Shown one piece after another: positions 1-7,728 of a stretch of 40,003 nt of DNA. Every line of letters begins with the position of its first letter. Position 1 is the stretch's first letter. The stretch is from NCBI GenBank assembly GCA_945901935.1, contig CAMDLX010000010.1, forward strand, positions 1 to 40,003, in the 5' to 3' direction. Source of the stretch: Bifidobacterium breve (GTDB lineage: Bacteria > Actinomycetota > Acidimicrobiia > Acidimicrobiales > Microtrichaceae). The notes below the pieces were generated by a model. It was not told where the DNA came from, did no database searches, and worked only from the letters and a program-made list of their open reading frames with translations. The translations under genes were made by a program, and so were the position numbers.

Positions 1-71
1 CCTGGACGAATCCGGACTCTGGCAACGGCACGCTTGCGGCGGCCTGTGGACTGAACGAGTGGGTGTGGCAT
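1..71 (-). CDS. rpsI: 30S ribosomal protein S9 (5' part only)
   Basis: Only the first 23 codons lie inside the window. They read MPHPLVQSTGRRKRAVARV and onward; the TGRRKxAVARVR motif is the hallmark of the S9 N-terminus. The ATG is preceded by GGAGA about 9 bases upstream. The gene follows rplM after 15 bases, the universal rplM-rpsI pair. S9 is a small-subunit head protein whose C-terminal tail reaches the P-site tRNA; that part is outside the window. Confidence 0.93.
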   Translation of the reverse strand, partial: MPHPLVQSTGRRKRAVARVRIRP

Positions 72-86
72 GTGTACAGGTCTCCG

Positions 87-536
87 TTACGAACGAGCGC
101 GGGCGTCGGGAATGTTGAGCACCTGAGGCTTCTGGGCGCTATGTGGGTGGGTAGGTCCTGGATAGACCTTGAGCTTGGTCATCATCTGGCGACCGAGACG
201 GTTCTTAGGAATCATCCCTCGGATGGTTCGCCGAACGGCTTCTTCTGGCTTCTTGTCCAACAAGGTTGCGTAGGTGTCAGAACGGATACCACCTGGGTAA
301 CCAGTATGGCGATAGACCATCTTCTTCTCTGCTTTGCCAGGGGAAAGTGCCACCTTGGAAGCGTTGATGATAATGACGTGATCTCCGGTATCGATGTGGG
401 GGCTAAAGGTCGGCTTGTGCTTACCGCGCAGGACACGGGCAACCTCGGTCGCCATGCGGCCAAGGGTCAGACCTTCAGCATCGACGATGTACCACTCATG
501 CGTGATCTCTGAAACTTTGGGGGAATAGGTGCGCAC
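87..536 (-). CDS. rplM: 50S ribosomal protein L13
   Basis: The product is an early-assembling large-subunit protein that binds 23S rRNA. The sequence carries the L13 core: VRTYSPK start, WYIVDAEGLTLGRMA, ARVLRGKHKPTFSPH, VIINASKVALS, the GMIPKNRLGRQMM loop and the YPGPTHPHSAQKP tail. I chose the GTG at 536 (149 residues) because the family starts at RTYSPK and AGAAAGAG lies at normal Shine-Dalgarno distance. A GTG three codons upstream (545) sits directly on that purine run. It is co-transcribed with rpsI and has its own promoter candidate upstream, so it is probably separate from the truA/methyltransferase unit. Confidence 0.95.
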   Translation of the reverse strand: MRTYSPKVSEITHEWYIVDAEGLTLGRMATEVARVLRGKHKPTFSPHIDTGDHVIIINASKVALSPGKAEKKMVYRHTGYPGGIRSDTYATLLDKKPEEAVRRTIRGMIPKNRLGRQMMTKLKVYPGPTHPHSAQKPQVLNIPDARARS

Positions 537-613
537 TGCGCTCACTCTTTCTGCAATCGGACTATGAAGTCCGGGAAACGATCTTTCGGCGCGAAGTATT
601 TGGCCGAAGGATC

Positions 614-643
614 ACATTAGTGGCCTGCAATACAGCCGGGCAA
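614..643 (-). promoter_or_regulatory. Candidate sigma70-type promoter of rplM-rpsI
   Basis: On the minus strand TTGCCC is followed after 18 bases by TAATGT. This fits TTGnnn / TAnnnT. The leader of roughly 70 bases contains an inverted repeat TTCGGC...GCCGAA (585-590 with 603-608). Inferred from sequence only. Confidence 0.5.
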
Positions 644-683
644 GTGCGCAGGCGATTCCAGACGTTCGGGGCTAGATTCCCGC

Positions 684-701
684 AGCGCCGCACTCGGCGC
701 T
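684..701 (-). terminator. Stem-loop after the methyltransferase gene (possible terminator)
   Basis: A perfect 7-bp stem AGCGCCG/CGGCGCT with a 4-base loop lies about 20 bases past the methyltransferase stop and upstream of the rplM promoter. There is no T-run, so it could be a weak terminator or only an RNA 3' stabilising hairpin. Confidence 0.35.
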
Positions 702-722
702 CGTGAAGACATAACGAACCCT

Positions 723-1466
723 TTATTCCGAGGTATTCCGAGTTGCCGTGACGACGTAACCCAGCGTAAGCCGAGGTGACCCAGACAGCGGGTCGATTGG
801 GCCGAGGTTCAATCCACGCATCTTCGCTAGAGACGAACAGCAGTGCTGAATACATGGAGAAGGGCTACATACGGCCCGATACGGTAGTGAGCCCTTCCGG
901 CAGAACAGCCGAGCAAAGCGGCGAAGAAGCGAGTCCATCCAGCGCATCAGTCCGTCAACGCTGACCACGACCGGACCTCCGATAGAGCTGATCGAATCCA
1001 CGGCCCATCCAGCGGACTCGAGCGTGGACACAAGGCCGATTGAAGTCAGGCGTCGGAAGTCGTATGGCTGCTCATGCAGACCATGCACAAATGGAGCCGA
1101 AAGCAACAGCGTGGCTCCGCCGATAGCGATGCGGGCGAGCTCTGCAGCAAGGGCATGCTCATCGGGAACGTGCTCGATTACTTCGGTACACAACACGCCA
1201 TCTGCCACGCTCGAAGCCACGGGCAGTGAGCCGGCATCCGCCATCACGAGTAGCGCATCTGCGCCTCTTGGAAGGCGATCAATGCCCACATACTGATCGT
1301 GATCAAAGACATATCTGTAAGGCGAATCGCCTGACCCAACATCAACCAAAAGTTCAAGATGTCGCTCAGATGCTGAACGTTCAATAACTAAGGCAATGAG
1401 TGCCGTAGAGAAGACCGATCCGGTCGCTACGGCCCGTTCAGGATGCTGCGACCACATCCCGACCAT
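723..1466 (-). CDS. Class I SAM-dependent methyltransferase (type 11-like), substrate unknown
   Basis: 247 residues. The N-terminal half has the Rossmann methyltransferase motifs. Motif I is VDVGSGDSPY (about residues 41-50), which binds SAM. The acidic end of beta-2 is in GID (61-63). ADAGSLP (76-82) contacts adenine, and CTEVIEHVPD (93-102) is the post-motif typical of type 11 enzymes. The C-terminal third has a Cys-rich stretch (SLPYRAVCSPSPCIQHCC) that I do not recognise. It lies 47 bases after truA and may be transcribed with it. An in-frame TGA two codons upstream of the ATG rules out a much longer start. No ribosomal-protein methyltransferase signature is visible, so the substrate is left open. 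Confidence 0.75.
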   Translation of the reverse strand: MVGMWSQHPERAVATGSVFSTALIALVIERSASERHLELLVDVGSGDSPYRYVFDHDQYVGIDRLPRGADALLVMADAGSLPVASSVADGVLCTEVIEHVPDEHALAAELARIAIGGATLLLSAPFVHGLHEQPYDFRRLTSIGLVSTLESAGWAVDSISSIGGPVVVSVDGLMRWMDSLLRRFARLFCRKGSLPYRAVCSPSPCIQHCCSSLAKMRGLNLGPIDPLSGSPRLTLGYVVTATRNTSE

Positions 1467-1513
1467 TGATCACCGTATCCCTAACGACCTCAACGCTGCG
1501 CTGGAAAAGCAAA

Positions 1514-2317
1514 CTAAGAATCTCTTTGAGGTAACCACACAGGTGTTTCATCTCCTGGGTAGCCAATATTCCAAAGACTGAGCGCATGAGGAGGGGCCAC
1601 GTTGCTGCTGAGAGAGCGATCTTTGGCTGCAAGAATCTGCCCAACCTGCGCTGCAGTAAACCTGCCTCTTCCGACATCAACGAGCGTGCCAACAAGGCTG
1701 CGCACCATCTGATGACAAAAGGCAGATCCCGCTACCTCAAACCGCAGGAGCTCATGGCGACCATTCAACTCGGGCTCCACAGTCCACTCGGCCTGCAGCA
1801 ATCTTCGAACCAGCGTGGCGTTCGGGATGTCCTTTGGGCGTTTACAAAATGAAGTGAAATCATGCAGACCGATCAGCGCCTCGCAGGCTTCCTGCATCGA
1901 CTCCAGATGTAACGGTTTGTCAACCCACCAGGTAGTGGTAGCGAGCAAGGGATCAGGTATCTCGCTATTCAGTACCAAGTAGCGGTACTGCCGCCACATG
2001 GCCGCATAGCGGGCATCGAACTGGGTCTCTACGATGCTGACTTGAGAAGTCACAACACTTGGAGCGAGCAGCGCATTCAGTGAGTTCCGCAGACGAATCG
2101 GCTCAACCTTTTTTCCTCGTACGCCAAACGTGACGACCTGCTGGCGCGCATGCACCCCAGCATCGGTTCGCCCAGCACAAGTGAGGACAATCGGCTGGCT
2201 GTACACCTTCTCCAACTTCGCACGCAACAAACCCGCGACAGTAGTGACGCCAAGATTTTCGGCAAAGCCTTTAAAGGCTCCGCCGTCGTATGAAATATCG
2301 AGCCGGACCCGAATCAG
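1514..2317 (-). CDS. truA: tRNA pseudouridine(38-40) synthase TruA, non-canonical start
   Basis: TruA isomerises uridines 38-40 of the tRNA anticodon arm. The frame holds VRLDISYDGGAFKGFA at the N-terminus and the catalytic-Asp motif CAGRTDAGVHARQQV. HDFTSFC and the EVAGSAFCHQMVRSLVG segment follow near the C-terminus. The first ATG, GTG or TTG in frame is a TTG at 2230, which would delete the conserved first strand and the YDG loop. The family start therefore falls at CTG (2317) or the adjacent ATT. Another CTG at 2344 overlaps the rplQ stop in a 4-base CTGA. I give 2317 as the most family-like start. The position right after rplQ is the classic one and suggests translational coupling. Confidence 0.85.
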   Translation of the reverse strand: MIRVRLDISYDGGAFKGFAENLGVTTVAGLLRAKLEKVYSQPIVLTCAGRTDAGVHARQQVVTFGVRGKKVEPIRLRNSLNALLAPSVVTSQVSIVETQFDARYAAMWRQYRYLVLNSEIPDPLLATTTWWVDKPLHLESMQEACEALIGLHDFTSFCKRPKDIPNATLVRRLLQAEWTVEPELNGRHELLRFEVAGSAFCHQMVRSLVGTLVDVGRGRFTAAQVGQILAAKDRSLSSNVAPPHALSLWNIGYPGDETPVWLPQRDS

Positions 2318-2340
2318 GTCAGGCGGTGGGTGTGAGTAGC

Positions 2341-2697
2341 TCAGACCAGTTCGAGCTTGGCCATGGGAGCATTGTCCCCGTGGCGCGTGCCCAATTTGAG
2401 GACTCGGGTGTAACCACCCGGACGGTCCGCATAGCGAGGTCCGACCTCGTCAACGAGCTTGGCCACTATTTCTTGGTCTCCCAAGTAGGCCAACAGTTGA
2501 CGATGGTTGTGAAGCCCGCCCTTACGCGCCTTGGTAATCATCTTCTCGGCGATTGGTCGCACTGCCTTGGCCTTGGCCTCGGTGGTGACAATGCCAGTTG
2601 GGGACGCAACTAGAGAGCACACCAAGTTGGCCATCATCAGCCGCTGATGCTTTGCGTTACCGCCAAAGCGGCGGCCCTTTTTTGGAGTTCCTGGCAT
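2341..2697 (-). CDS. rplQ: 50S ribosomal protein L17
   Basis: 118 residues, normal for the bacterial family. It starts MPGTPKKGRRFGGNAKHQRL and holds NLVCSLVASPTGIVTTEAKAKAVRPIAEKMIT, followed by RHGDNAPMAKLELV at the end. L17 binds 23S rRNA near the exit tunnel rim. It sits 16 bases after rpoA, as in the alpha operon, with truA following directly. Confidence 0.97.
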   Translation of the reverse strand: MPGTPKKGRRFGGNAKHQRLMMANLVCSLVASPTGIVTTEAKAKAVRPIAEKMITKARKGGLHNHRQLLAYLGDQEIVAKLVDEVGPRYADRPGGYTRVLKLGTRHGDNAPMAKLELV

Positions 2698-2713
2698 GAG
2701 ATCTTCCTCTTAC

Positions 2714-3649
2714 TCAGTCTCGGCCGGACAGGGAAAGTCCCCGCTCGTCGAGCTTCTCGATAATTTCGTCTAGTGACTTCTGTCCGAAGTTCGTGATCGC
2801 TAGGAGATCATCTTCACTGCGGGAAAGCAATTCGCCAACCGTGTTGACCTGCGCACGCTTGAGGCAGTTACGGGGACGCTCGGAGAGATCTAGTTCCTCA
2901 ATGGTGAGTTCAAGATCGGGAGATGAGGAGATTGTGGTCACTGCCTCGGTAAGGGTGAGACCCTCTGGCTCATCTGACATCTGCTCAACGAGTTCGACCA
3001 AGGCACGCAAGGTGGCTCCAGATGAGGCCAGCGCATCGCGTGGCGTCATGGATCCGTCAGTCTCGATTTCGAGAATGAGCTTGTCGAAGTTGGTGGACTG
3101 CTCAACGCGAACTGGCTCCACAGAGAACGACACACGCCGAACTGGAGAGAAGATTGCGTCAATCGGAATGACACCGATCGTAGAAGTGCTGCGACCATTA
3201 CCCGACAAGTAGCCAGTGCCACGATCAACCGTCAGGTCGACTGCAAGACGGCCCTTGGCGTTGATTGTCGCAATTGAAATCTCTGTATTGAGAATTTCAA
3301 CATCTGCAGTGAGCAACACGTCCGCTGCAGTGACCTGCGCAGGACCGCGCACATCAAGACGCAGCGTCACGGGCTCATCTGAAGTTGAGGTGAGCACCAC
3401 ATCCTTCAGATTCAGGATGACGTCAGTGACATCTTCCGACACACCTTGAATGGTGTCGAACTCATGAAGGGCATCGTCGAAACGAACCTCGGTGATTGCT
3501 GCTCCGGGAATCGAAGAGAGCAATGTGCGGCGAAGGGAGTTGCCCAGAGTATGACCGAAGCCAGGCTCGAGTGGGCTAATGGCGAACCTTTGCAGGTTGC
3601 CCTCTTCTTCGTCGATTGCCTCAACGGTAGGGCGCTGAATGACGAGCAT
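2714..3649 (-). CDS. rpoA: DNA-directed RNA polymerase subunit alpha
   Basis: 311 residues. The N-terminal domain (about 1-230) carries the dimerisation and beta/beta-prime contact motifs FAISPLEPGFGHTLGNSLRR and LLSSIPGAAITEVRFD. A short linker leads to the alpha-CTD (NCLKRAQVNTVGELLSRSE, then ITNFGQKSLDEI), which binds UP-element DNA and activators. Between rpsD and rpoA the RNA can form a GGGC-UUCG-GCCC hairpin (692-703), just past the rpsD stop. I see no separate promoter, so it is likely read from the infA promoter through rpmJ-rpsM-K-D. Confidence 0.98.
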   Translation of the reverse strand: MLVIQRPTVEAIDEEEGNLQRFAISPLEPGFGHTLGNSLRRTLLSSIPGAAITEVRFDDALHEFDTIQGVSEDVTDVILNLKDVVLTSTSDEPVTLRLDVRGPAQVTAADVLLTADVEILNTEISIATINAKGRLAVDLTVDRGTGYLSGNGRSTSTIGVIPIDAIFSPVRRVSFSVEPVRVEQSTNFDKLILEIETDGSMTPRDALASSGATLRALVELVEQMSDEPEGLTLTEAVTTISSSPDLELTIEELDLSERPRNCLKRAQVNTVGELLSRSEDDLLAITNFGQKSLDEIIEKLDERGLSLSGRD

Positions 3650-3709
3650 CTTGTGCGTACCTCTGATGAACGGTGGCGGATTGGAACAGGCGGGCCGAAG
3701 CCCATTTCT

Positions 3710-4327
3710 TTACTTGGAGTAGAGCTCCACGATGAGCTGCTCGCGCACGGGCACATCAATGTGCTCACGCAGCGGAAGCTCTCGAACAGTGACCTCTTGG
3801 CCACCATCAGCTGCTTCGAGCCATGGTGGAGGGGTTCGTCCGAGCGTGTCCATATTAAACTGGACGATAATCATTTCACGAGACTTTGTGCGCAGCGTGA
3901 CAACATCACCCTTGCGTACTCGGTAGCTCGGAATGTCAACTCGACGGCCGTTGACATCGACATGGCCGTGGTTCACAAATTGACGAGCCTGAGGCCGGGT
4001 GGATCCCCAACCGGCGCGGTAGACCACGTTGTCCAAGCGAAGTTCGCAAAAGCGCAACAGTGTCTCGCCGGTCACGCCCTGACGACGGTTCGCCTCGGCG
4101 TAGAGATTGCGGAACTGCTTTTCGGTCATGCCGTAAGCAAATCTTGCCTTCTGCTTTTCTTGCAGCTGGAGCAAGTACTCGCTGACGTTTCCACGGCGAC
4201 GAGTACGACCGTGCTCCCCGGGGGGATACGGGCGATTTTCCATTGCTTTGTTCTCACCTGAGGTTCCCCAGATGTTGGTGCCGAGACGCCGAGAGACGCG
4301 TGCACGAGGTCCTGTATAACGAGACAT
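3710..4327 (-). CDS. rpsD: 30S ribosomal protein S4
   Basis: 205 residues from the ATG at 4327, which lies 2 bases past the rpsK stop; the start MSRYTGPRARVSRRLG is that of actinobacterial S4. S4 nucleates 30S assembly on 16S rRNA. The S4 RNA-binding domain is visible as ELRLDNVVYRAGWGSTRPQARQFVNHGHV. The N-terminal region lacks the four Cys of zinc-type S4, so this is the zinc-free form. In many bacteria S4 represses its own alpha operon; no S4-binding element could be identified by eye here. Confidence 0.97.
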   Translation of the reverse strand: MSRYTGPRARVSRRLGTNIWGTSGENKAMENRPYPPGEHGRTRRRGNVSEYLLQLQEKQKARFAYGMTEKQFRNLYAEANRRQGVTGETLLRFCELRLDNVVYRAGWGSTRPQARQFVNHGHVDVNGRRVDIPSYRVRKGDVVTLRTKSREMIIVQFNMDTLGRTPPPWLEAADGGQEVTVRELPLREHIDVPVREQLIVELYSK

Positions 4328-4328
4328 G

Positions 4329-4727
4329 TCAGAGCCTCCGACGCTTCTTGGGGCGACAACCATTGAACGGAACAGGAGTCACGTCTTTGATACCAGTGAC
4401 TTCAATTCCCACATTCTGAATGGAACGAATTGCTGTCTCACGCCCAGAACCTGGACCCTTGACCACAACGTCCACCTTGCGGACTCCGTGCTCCATGGCA
4501 CGGCGAGCGGCCTGTTCCGCTGCAAGCTGTGCGGCGAACGGGGTCGACTTGCGTGATCCCTTGAATCCGACATTGCCAGCCGATGCCCAAGAAATGACAT
4601 TGCCTTCTTGATCGGCAATCGACACGATGGTGTTGTTGAACGAGGACTTGATGTGCGCAACCCCGTAGGTAACGTTCTTGCGTTCTTTCTTGCGGGGACG
4701 CCGAGCCCCGGGTGGTGGCTTTGCCAT
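4329..4727 (-). CDS. rpsK: 30S ribosomal protein S11
   Basis: 132 residues. S11 forms part of the 30S platform near the E site. The motifs [34 protein letters not shown] and [13 protein letters not shown] are all present, with the [19 protein letters not shown] tail. The start ATG overlaps the rpsM stop by one base, indicating coupled translation in the alpha operon. Confidence 0.98.
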   Translation of the reverse strand: MAKPPPGARRPRKKERKNVTYGVAHIKSSFNNTIVSIADQEGNVISWASAGNVGFKGSRKSTPFAAQLAAEQAARRAMEHGVRKVDVVVKGPGSGRETAIRSIQNVGIEVTGIKDVTPVPFNGCRPKKRRRL

Positions 4728-5104
4728 TACTTGCGAACCTTCTTCTTGCCGGCCACGGTCTTTTTAGGACCTTTGCGTGTGCGTGCGTTGGTGTGGGTGC
4801 GCTGACCATGAACCGGAAGGCCGCGGCGATGACGCAACCCCTGGTAACAGCCAATTTCCATCTTGCGCTTGATGTTCTGTGAAACCTCACGGCGCAGGTC
4901 GCCCTCTACCTTGAGGTGTTCTTCGATGTAGCCACGAAGCTTGGTGACCTCTGCATCAGTGAGATCCCGAACTCGGGTTGACTCATTGATCTCGGTGGAT
5001 TCACAAATATGCTCGGCCTGAGTACGGCCAATCCCATAGATGTACGTGAGTGAGATAACGAGTCGCTTCTCTCGTGGGATGTCAACGCCAGAAATGCGTG
5101 CCAT
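4727..5104 (-). CDS. rpsM: 30S ribosomal protein S13
   Basis: 125 residues. S13 lies in the 30S head and bridges to L5 and the P-site tRNA. The sequence shows [26 protein letters not shown] (helix-two-turns-helix start), [26 protein letters not shown] and the basic tail VAGKKKVRK. It follows rpmJ after 10 bases. Confidence 0.98.
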   Translation of the reverse strand: MARISGVDIPREKRLVISLTYIYGIGRTQAEHICESTEINESTRVRDLTDAEVTKLRGYIEEHLKVEGDLRREVSQNIKRKMEIGCYQGLRHRRGLPVHGQRTHTNARTRKGPKKTVAGKKKVRK

Positions 5105-5114
5105 GGTGTCCTTC

Positions 5115-5228
5115 CTAGCCCTGACGCTGCTTATGGCGCGGGTTTTCGCAGATGACCATCACACGCCCATGGCGCCGGATCACTCTGCACTTTTCACAAA
5201 TCTTTTTAACGCTCGGTCGAACCTTCAT
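5115..5228 (-). CDS. rpmJ: 50S ribosomal protein L36 (zinc-binding form)
   Basis: A 37-residue gene that is easily missed. It reads [20 protein letters not shown], continues [17 protein letters not shown], and stops with TAG. The three Cys and one His (C11, C14, C27, H32) are the zinc ligands, so this is the C+ form and not a zinc-free paralogue. It sits between infA and rpsM, the standard position. Confidence 0.97.
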   Translation of the reverse strand: MKVRPSVKKICEKCRVIRRHGRVMVICENPRHKQRQG

Positions 5229-5279
5229 CGGTCTCTCCGGACTGGTACTGCCAGTCCATTCGATTGCTCTAGTTAGCAA

Positions 5280-5504
5280 TCACTTGTAGCGGTAGGTGAT
5301 CCTGCCGCGGGACAGGTCGTAGGGAGTCAGTTCTACCTGCACCCGGTCTCCAGGAAGAATACGGATGTAATGCATCCTCATCTTTCCGGAAATATGCGCC
5401 AGAACCTTGTGGCCATTCTCGAGTTCAACCCGGAACATGGCATTCGGGAGCGGTTCGGTAACCGTTCCTTCCAAGACGATGGCGTCTTCCTTGGGCTTAG
5501 CCAG
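5280..5504 (-). CDS. infA: Translation initiation factor IF-1, CTG start
   Basis: IF-1 is an S1/OB-fold factor that binds the 30S A site during initiation. The frame reads (M)[14 protein letters not shown], then [20 protein letters not shown] and [16 protein letters not shown], giving 74 residues, the usual length. No ATG, GTG or TTG opens the conserved N-terminus. The codon at the Met position is CTG (5502-5504), preceded 8 bases upstream by a perfect AGGAGG. The next in-frame start, TTG at 5474, would remove ten residues and has no Shine-Dalgarno. The gene begins the alpha-operon unit and has its own promoter overlapping the adk stop. The map gene that commonly lies upstream is absent. Confidence 0.93.
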   Translation of the reverse strand: MAKPKEDAIVLEGTVTEPLPNAMFRVELENGHKVLAHISGKMRMHYIRILPGDRVQVELTPYDLSRGRITYRYK

Positions 5505-5559
5505 AACTACTTCCTCCTGTGAGTCCCCGAGGGGTGGAACAATATGATGCTTACAACTT

Positions 5560-5580
5560 CTCGGCCTTGATCGGGCCGAG
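5560..5580 (-). promoter_or_regulatory. 5'-proximal hairpin in the infA leader
   Basis: A perfect 7-bp stem CTCGGCC/GGCCGAG with a 7-base loop lies just downstream of the predicted infA -10 box. It would form the very 5' end of the transcript. It could stabilise the RNA or act as a weak terminator for adk read-through. The two roles cannot be told apart from sequence. Confidence 0.4.
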
Positions 5581-5585
5581 GGGTA

Positions 5586-5614
5586 ACTCTAGATGAACCT
5601 TGGCCAGTAATCAA
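5586..5614 (-). promoter_or_regulatory. Candidate sigma70-type promoter of infA-rpmJ-rpsM-K-D-rpoA
   Basis: On the minus strand TTGATT, a 17-base spacer, then TAGAGT. The -35 box overlaps the adk stop codon. The same -10 hexamer recurs before rpsL (22610-22615). Inferred from sequence only. Confidence 0.5.
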
Positions 5615-6279
5615 AAGAGGCGATTTGTGACGAGTGAAATCAGCTCGTTCGTAATCTCATCACGGTCGCCCACACCGTCAACAGTTGCAAGAAGTCCCTG
5701 CTCTTCAAACCATTTCACTACAGGAACAGTCTGCAGTAGGTACGTTGCTAGGCGTTCACGGACGGCCTGCTCAGTGTCATCGTCTCGCTGGGTGACCTCT
5801 CCCCCGCAGACATCACAAGTCCAGGGCGAAGTAGGCGGTACTTGCACCGAATAGTTTGCTCCACACGAGGAACACACCCGTCGAGAGGAAATCCGCTCGA
5901 CCACCACATCTTCGGCAACATCAAGATCAAGCGCTAGGTCAATACCGTCAGCGCCTGTCAGCGCCATCAGGTCCTTACCCTGCTGCAGGGTCCGCGGGAA
6001 TCCGTCGAGCAACCAGCCGTTCACAGCATCAGGCTGCGCAAGGCGCTCGGAAATCAACCCCAGCATGACTTCGTCCGAGACAAGGTGTCCCGCGTCCATA
6101 ATCTCTTTGGCTCGCTGTCCAAATTCGGTGCCCTCACGAACTGCAGCGCGCAACATGTCGCCTGTAGAAATGTGTGGCACTCCAAACTGCTCGGCAAGAC
6201 GAACTGCCTGAGTACCTTTACCTGCGCCTTGACGACCAAATACCAAGAGTCGCACGGGTGGCCTAGTAGTTGATTCCAT
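5611..6279 (-). CDS. adk: Adenylate kinase with four-Cys LID
   Basis: 222 residues. It catalyses ATP + AMP = 2 ADP in the cytoplasm. Visible are the P-loop FGRQGAGKGT (14-23), the AMP-site ISTGDMLR, LLDGFPRT (90-97) and a long LID. The LID carries C136, C139, C155 and C158 in CSSCG and CDVCGG, the zinc-binding type. The C-terminus is ordinary. It lies 46 bases after secY in the spc operon. The start ATG (6279) gives a short extra N-terminus (ESTTRPPV) before the first strand. Confidence 0.96.
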   Translation of the reverse strand: MESTTRPPVRLLVFGRQGAGKGTQAVRLAEQFGVPHISTGDMLRAAVREGTEFGQRAKEIMDAGHLVSDEVMLGLISERLAQPDAVNGWLLDGFPRTLQQGKDLMALTGADGIDLALDLDVAEDVVVERISSRRVCSSCGANYSVQVPPTSPWTCDVCGGEVTQRDDDTEQAVRERLATYLLQTVPVVKWFEEQGLLATVDGVGDRDEITNELISLVTNRLF

Positions 6280-6325
6280 GACGTCCTCCTTTGCGCAGTG
6301 CAGCTAACTCGCCGGGGCGAGTGGC

Positions 6326-7657
6326 CTACTTACCTGACAGGAAACCCTCGTAGTTACGCATCATGAGCTGGCTATCGACCTGCTTCATGGTTTCGAGCGC
6401 AACACCCACAGCAATCAGCAATGAAGTTCCACCGACCGAGTAGGCGGCGCCACCACCCGTGGCACCAAGCAGGATTCGCACTAGCACCGTTGGAGTAATT
6501 GCCAGCAGAGCAATGAACAATGCTCCTGGCAAGGTGATTCGGTTGAGAACCTTGGCCAGGTAGTGCTCTGTCTGCGGCCCTGGTCGGATACCGGGTATAA
6601 AGCCGCCCTGCTTGCGAAGGTTGTCTGCCTGCTGAACCGGGTCGAAAGCAATAGCCGTATAGAAGTACGAGAAGCCGACGATGAACAGCGCCAACACGAA
6701 TAGGTAAATCGGGTTGATGGTGTTTGCCAGATTGTCATTGATCCACTTGGACACCGACGCACCCCAGCCGCTCGAGGGCAGCACCTGCGATAGCAACACC
6801 GGCAAGTTGATGACAGCACTAGCGAAGATAATTGGGATCACGCCGGCCTGATTGACCTTGAGAGGGATGTAGGTGCTCTGCCCGGAGTACATCCGACGCC
6901 CAACCACCCGCTTAGCGAACTGAACCGGGATTCTTCGCTGCCCAAGTTCGATGAACACGATGCAACCGAGCATTGCAATGACAAATACCAAGAAGACTGC
7001 GAGCTTCCAAGGTGCAGAAGCGTAGAGGACGGAGAATGCACTTGGCAGACCCGAAACCACCGAACAGAAGATGATGAGCGACATGCCGTTGCCAATGCCA
7101 CGGGTCGTGATGCTCTCGCCCATCCACATGAGAAGCGCAGATCCAGCCGTGAAGGTCACAACAATCAACATGACGGTCAGCGGAGTGAAGTTGGGGACAA
7201 GGTCAATCTCACCGCTGCTACTCGATACCAGTCCTCCGCCACCGTTGTGGAACAAGAACACCAGACCGGTTGCCTGCAACACCGAGATACCGATGGTCAA
7301 ATAACGAGTCCACTGAGTGATCTTCGCTTGACCGGTTGCACCCTGTTGCTGCCATTCCTGCAGCTTGGGGATCACCACCGTCAGGATCTGCATGATGATC
7401 GAGCTAGTGATGTACGGCATGATGCCCAGAGCAAACAGGCTGAACTGTGTCAGTGCGTTACCAGAAAACAACTGCAAAAATGCCAGAACGCCGCCCTCTC
7501 GGGCCTGCTCTCCAATGGAGTTCACTGCGTTCTGGTCGATTCCGGGCACGGGCAGGTAACAGCCCAACCGGTAGAGCACCAACATGAACAAGGTAAAGAG
7601 CACCTTGTTGCGAAGGTCTGCAACTTTAAAGATGTTGCCGATACGAGACACTGACAC
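6326..7657 (-). CDS. secY: Preprotein translocase subunit SecY
   Basis: 443 residues with ten predicted membrane helices, the channel of the Sec translocon. Recognisable parts are the cytoplasmic N-terminus with FKVADLRNKVLFTL and TM1 (LYRLGCYLPVPGID). The plug follows as LFSGNALTQFSLFALGIMPY, then MGESITTRGIGNGMSLIIF. RRMYSGQSTYIPLKVNQAGVIP is the loop before TM7 that contacts SecA and ribosome, and GGTSLLIAVGVALETMKQVD ends the last helix. It lies between rplO and adk as in most bacteria. The 71-base gap before it shows no clear promoter. Confidence 0.98.
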   Translation of the reverse strand: MSVSRIGNIFKVADLRNKVLFTLFMLVLYRLGCYLPVPGIDQNAVNSIGEQAREGGVLAFLQLFSGNALTQFSLFALGIMPYITSSIIMQILTVVIPKLQEWQQQGATGQAKITQWTRYLTIGISVLQATGLVFLFHNGGGGLVSSSSGEIDLVPNFTPLTVMLIVVTFTAGSALLMWMGESITTRGIGNGMSLIIFCSVVSGLPSAFSVLYASAPWKLAVFLVFVIAMLGCIVFIELGQRRIPVQFAKRVVGRRMYSGQSTYIPLKVNQAGVIPIIFASAVINLPVLLSQVLPSSGWGASVSKWINDNLANTINPIYLFVLALFIVGFSYFYTAIAFDPVQQADNLRKQGGFIPGIRPGPQTEHYLAKVLNRITLPGALFIALLAITPTVLVRILLGATGGGAAYSVGGTSLLIAVGVALETMKQVDSQLMMRNYEGFLSGK

Positions 7658-7728
7658 TCCTGGGACTCAGCAACTGATGGTCAAGGGAAGTTAGCCGATA
7701 TAGCGCTCCCCCGCTGACACACCCTTGC

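Noticed and set aside
5280-5474. infA starting at the TTG 5474
   Set aside because: It has no Shine-Dalgarno and removes the conserved KPKEDAIV segment; the CTG upstream has a perfect one.
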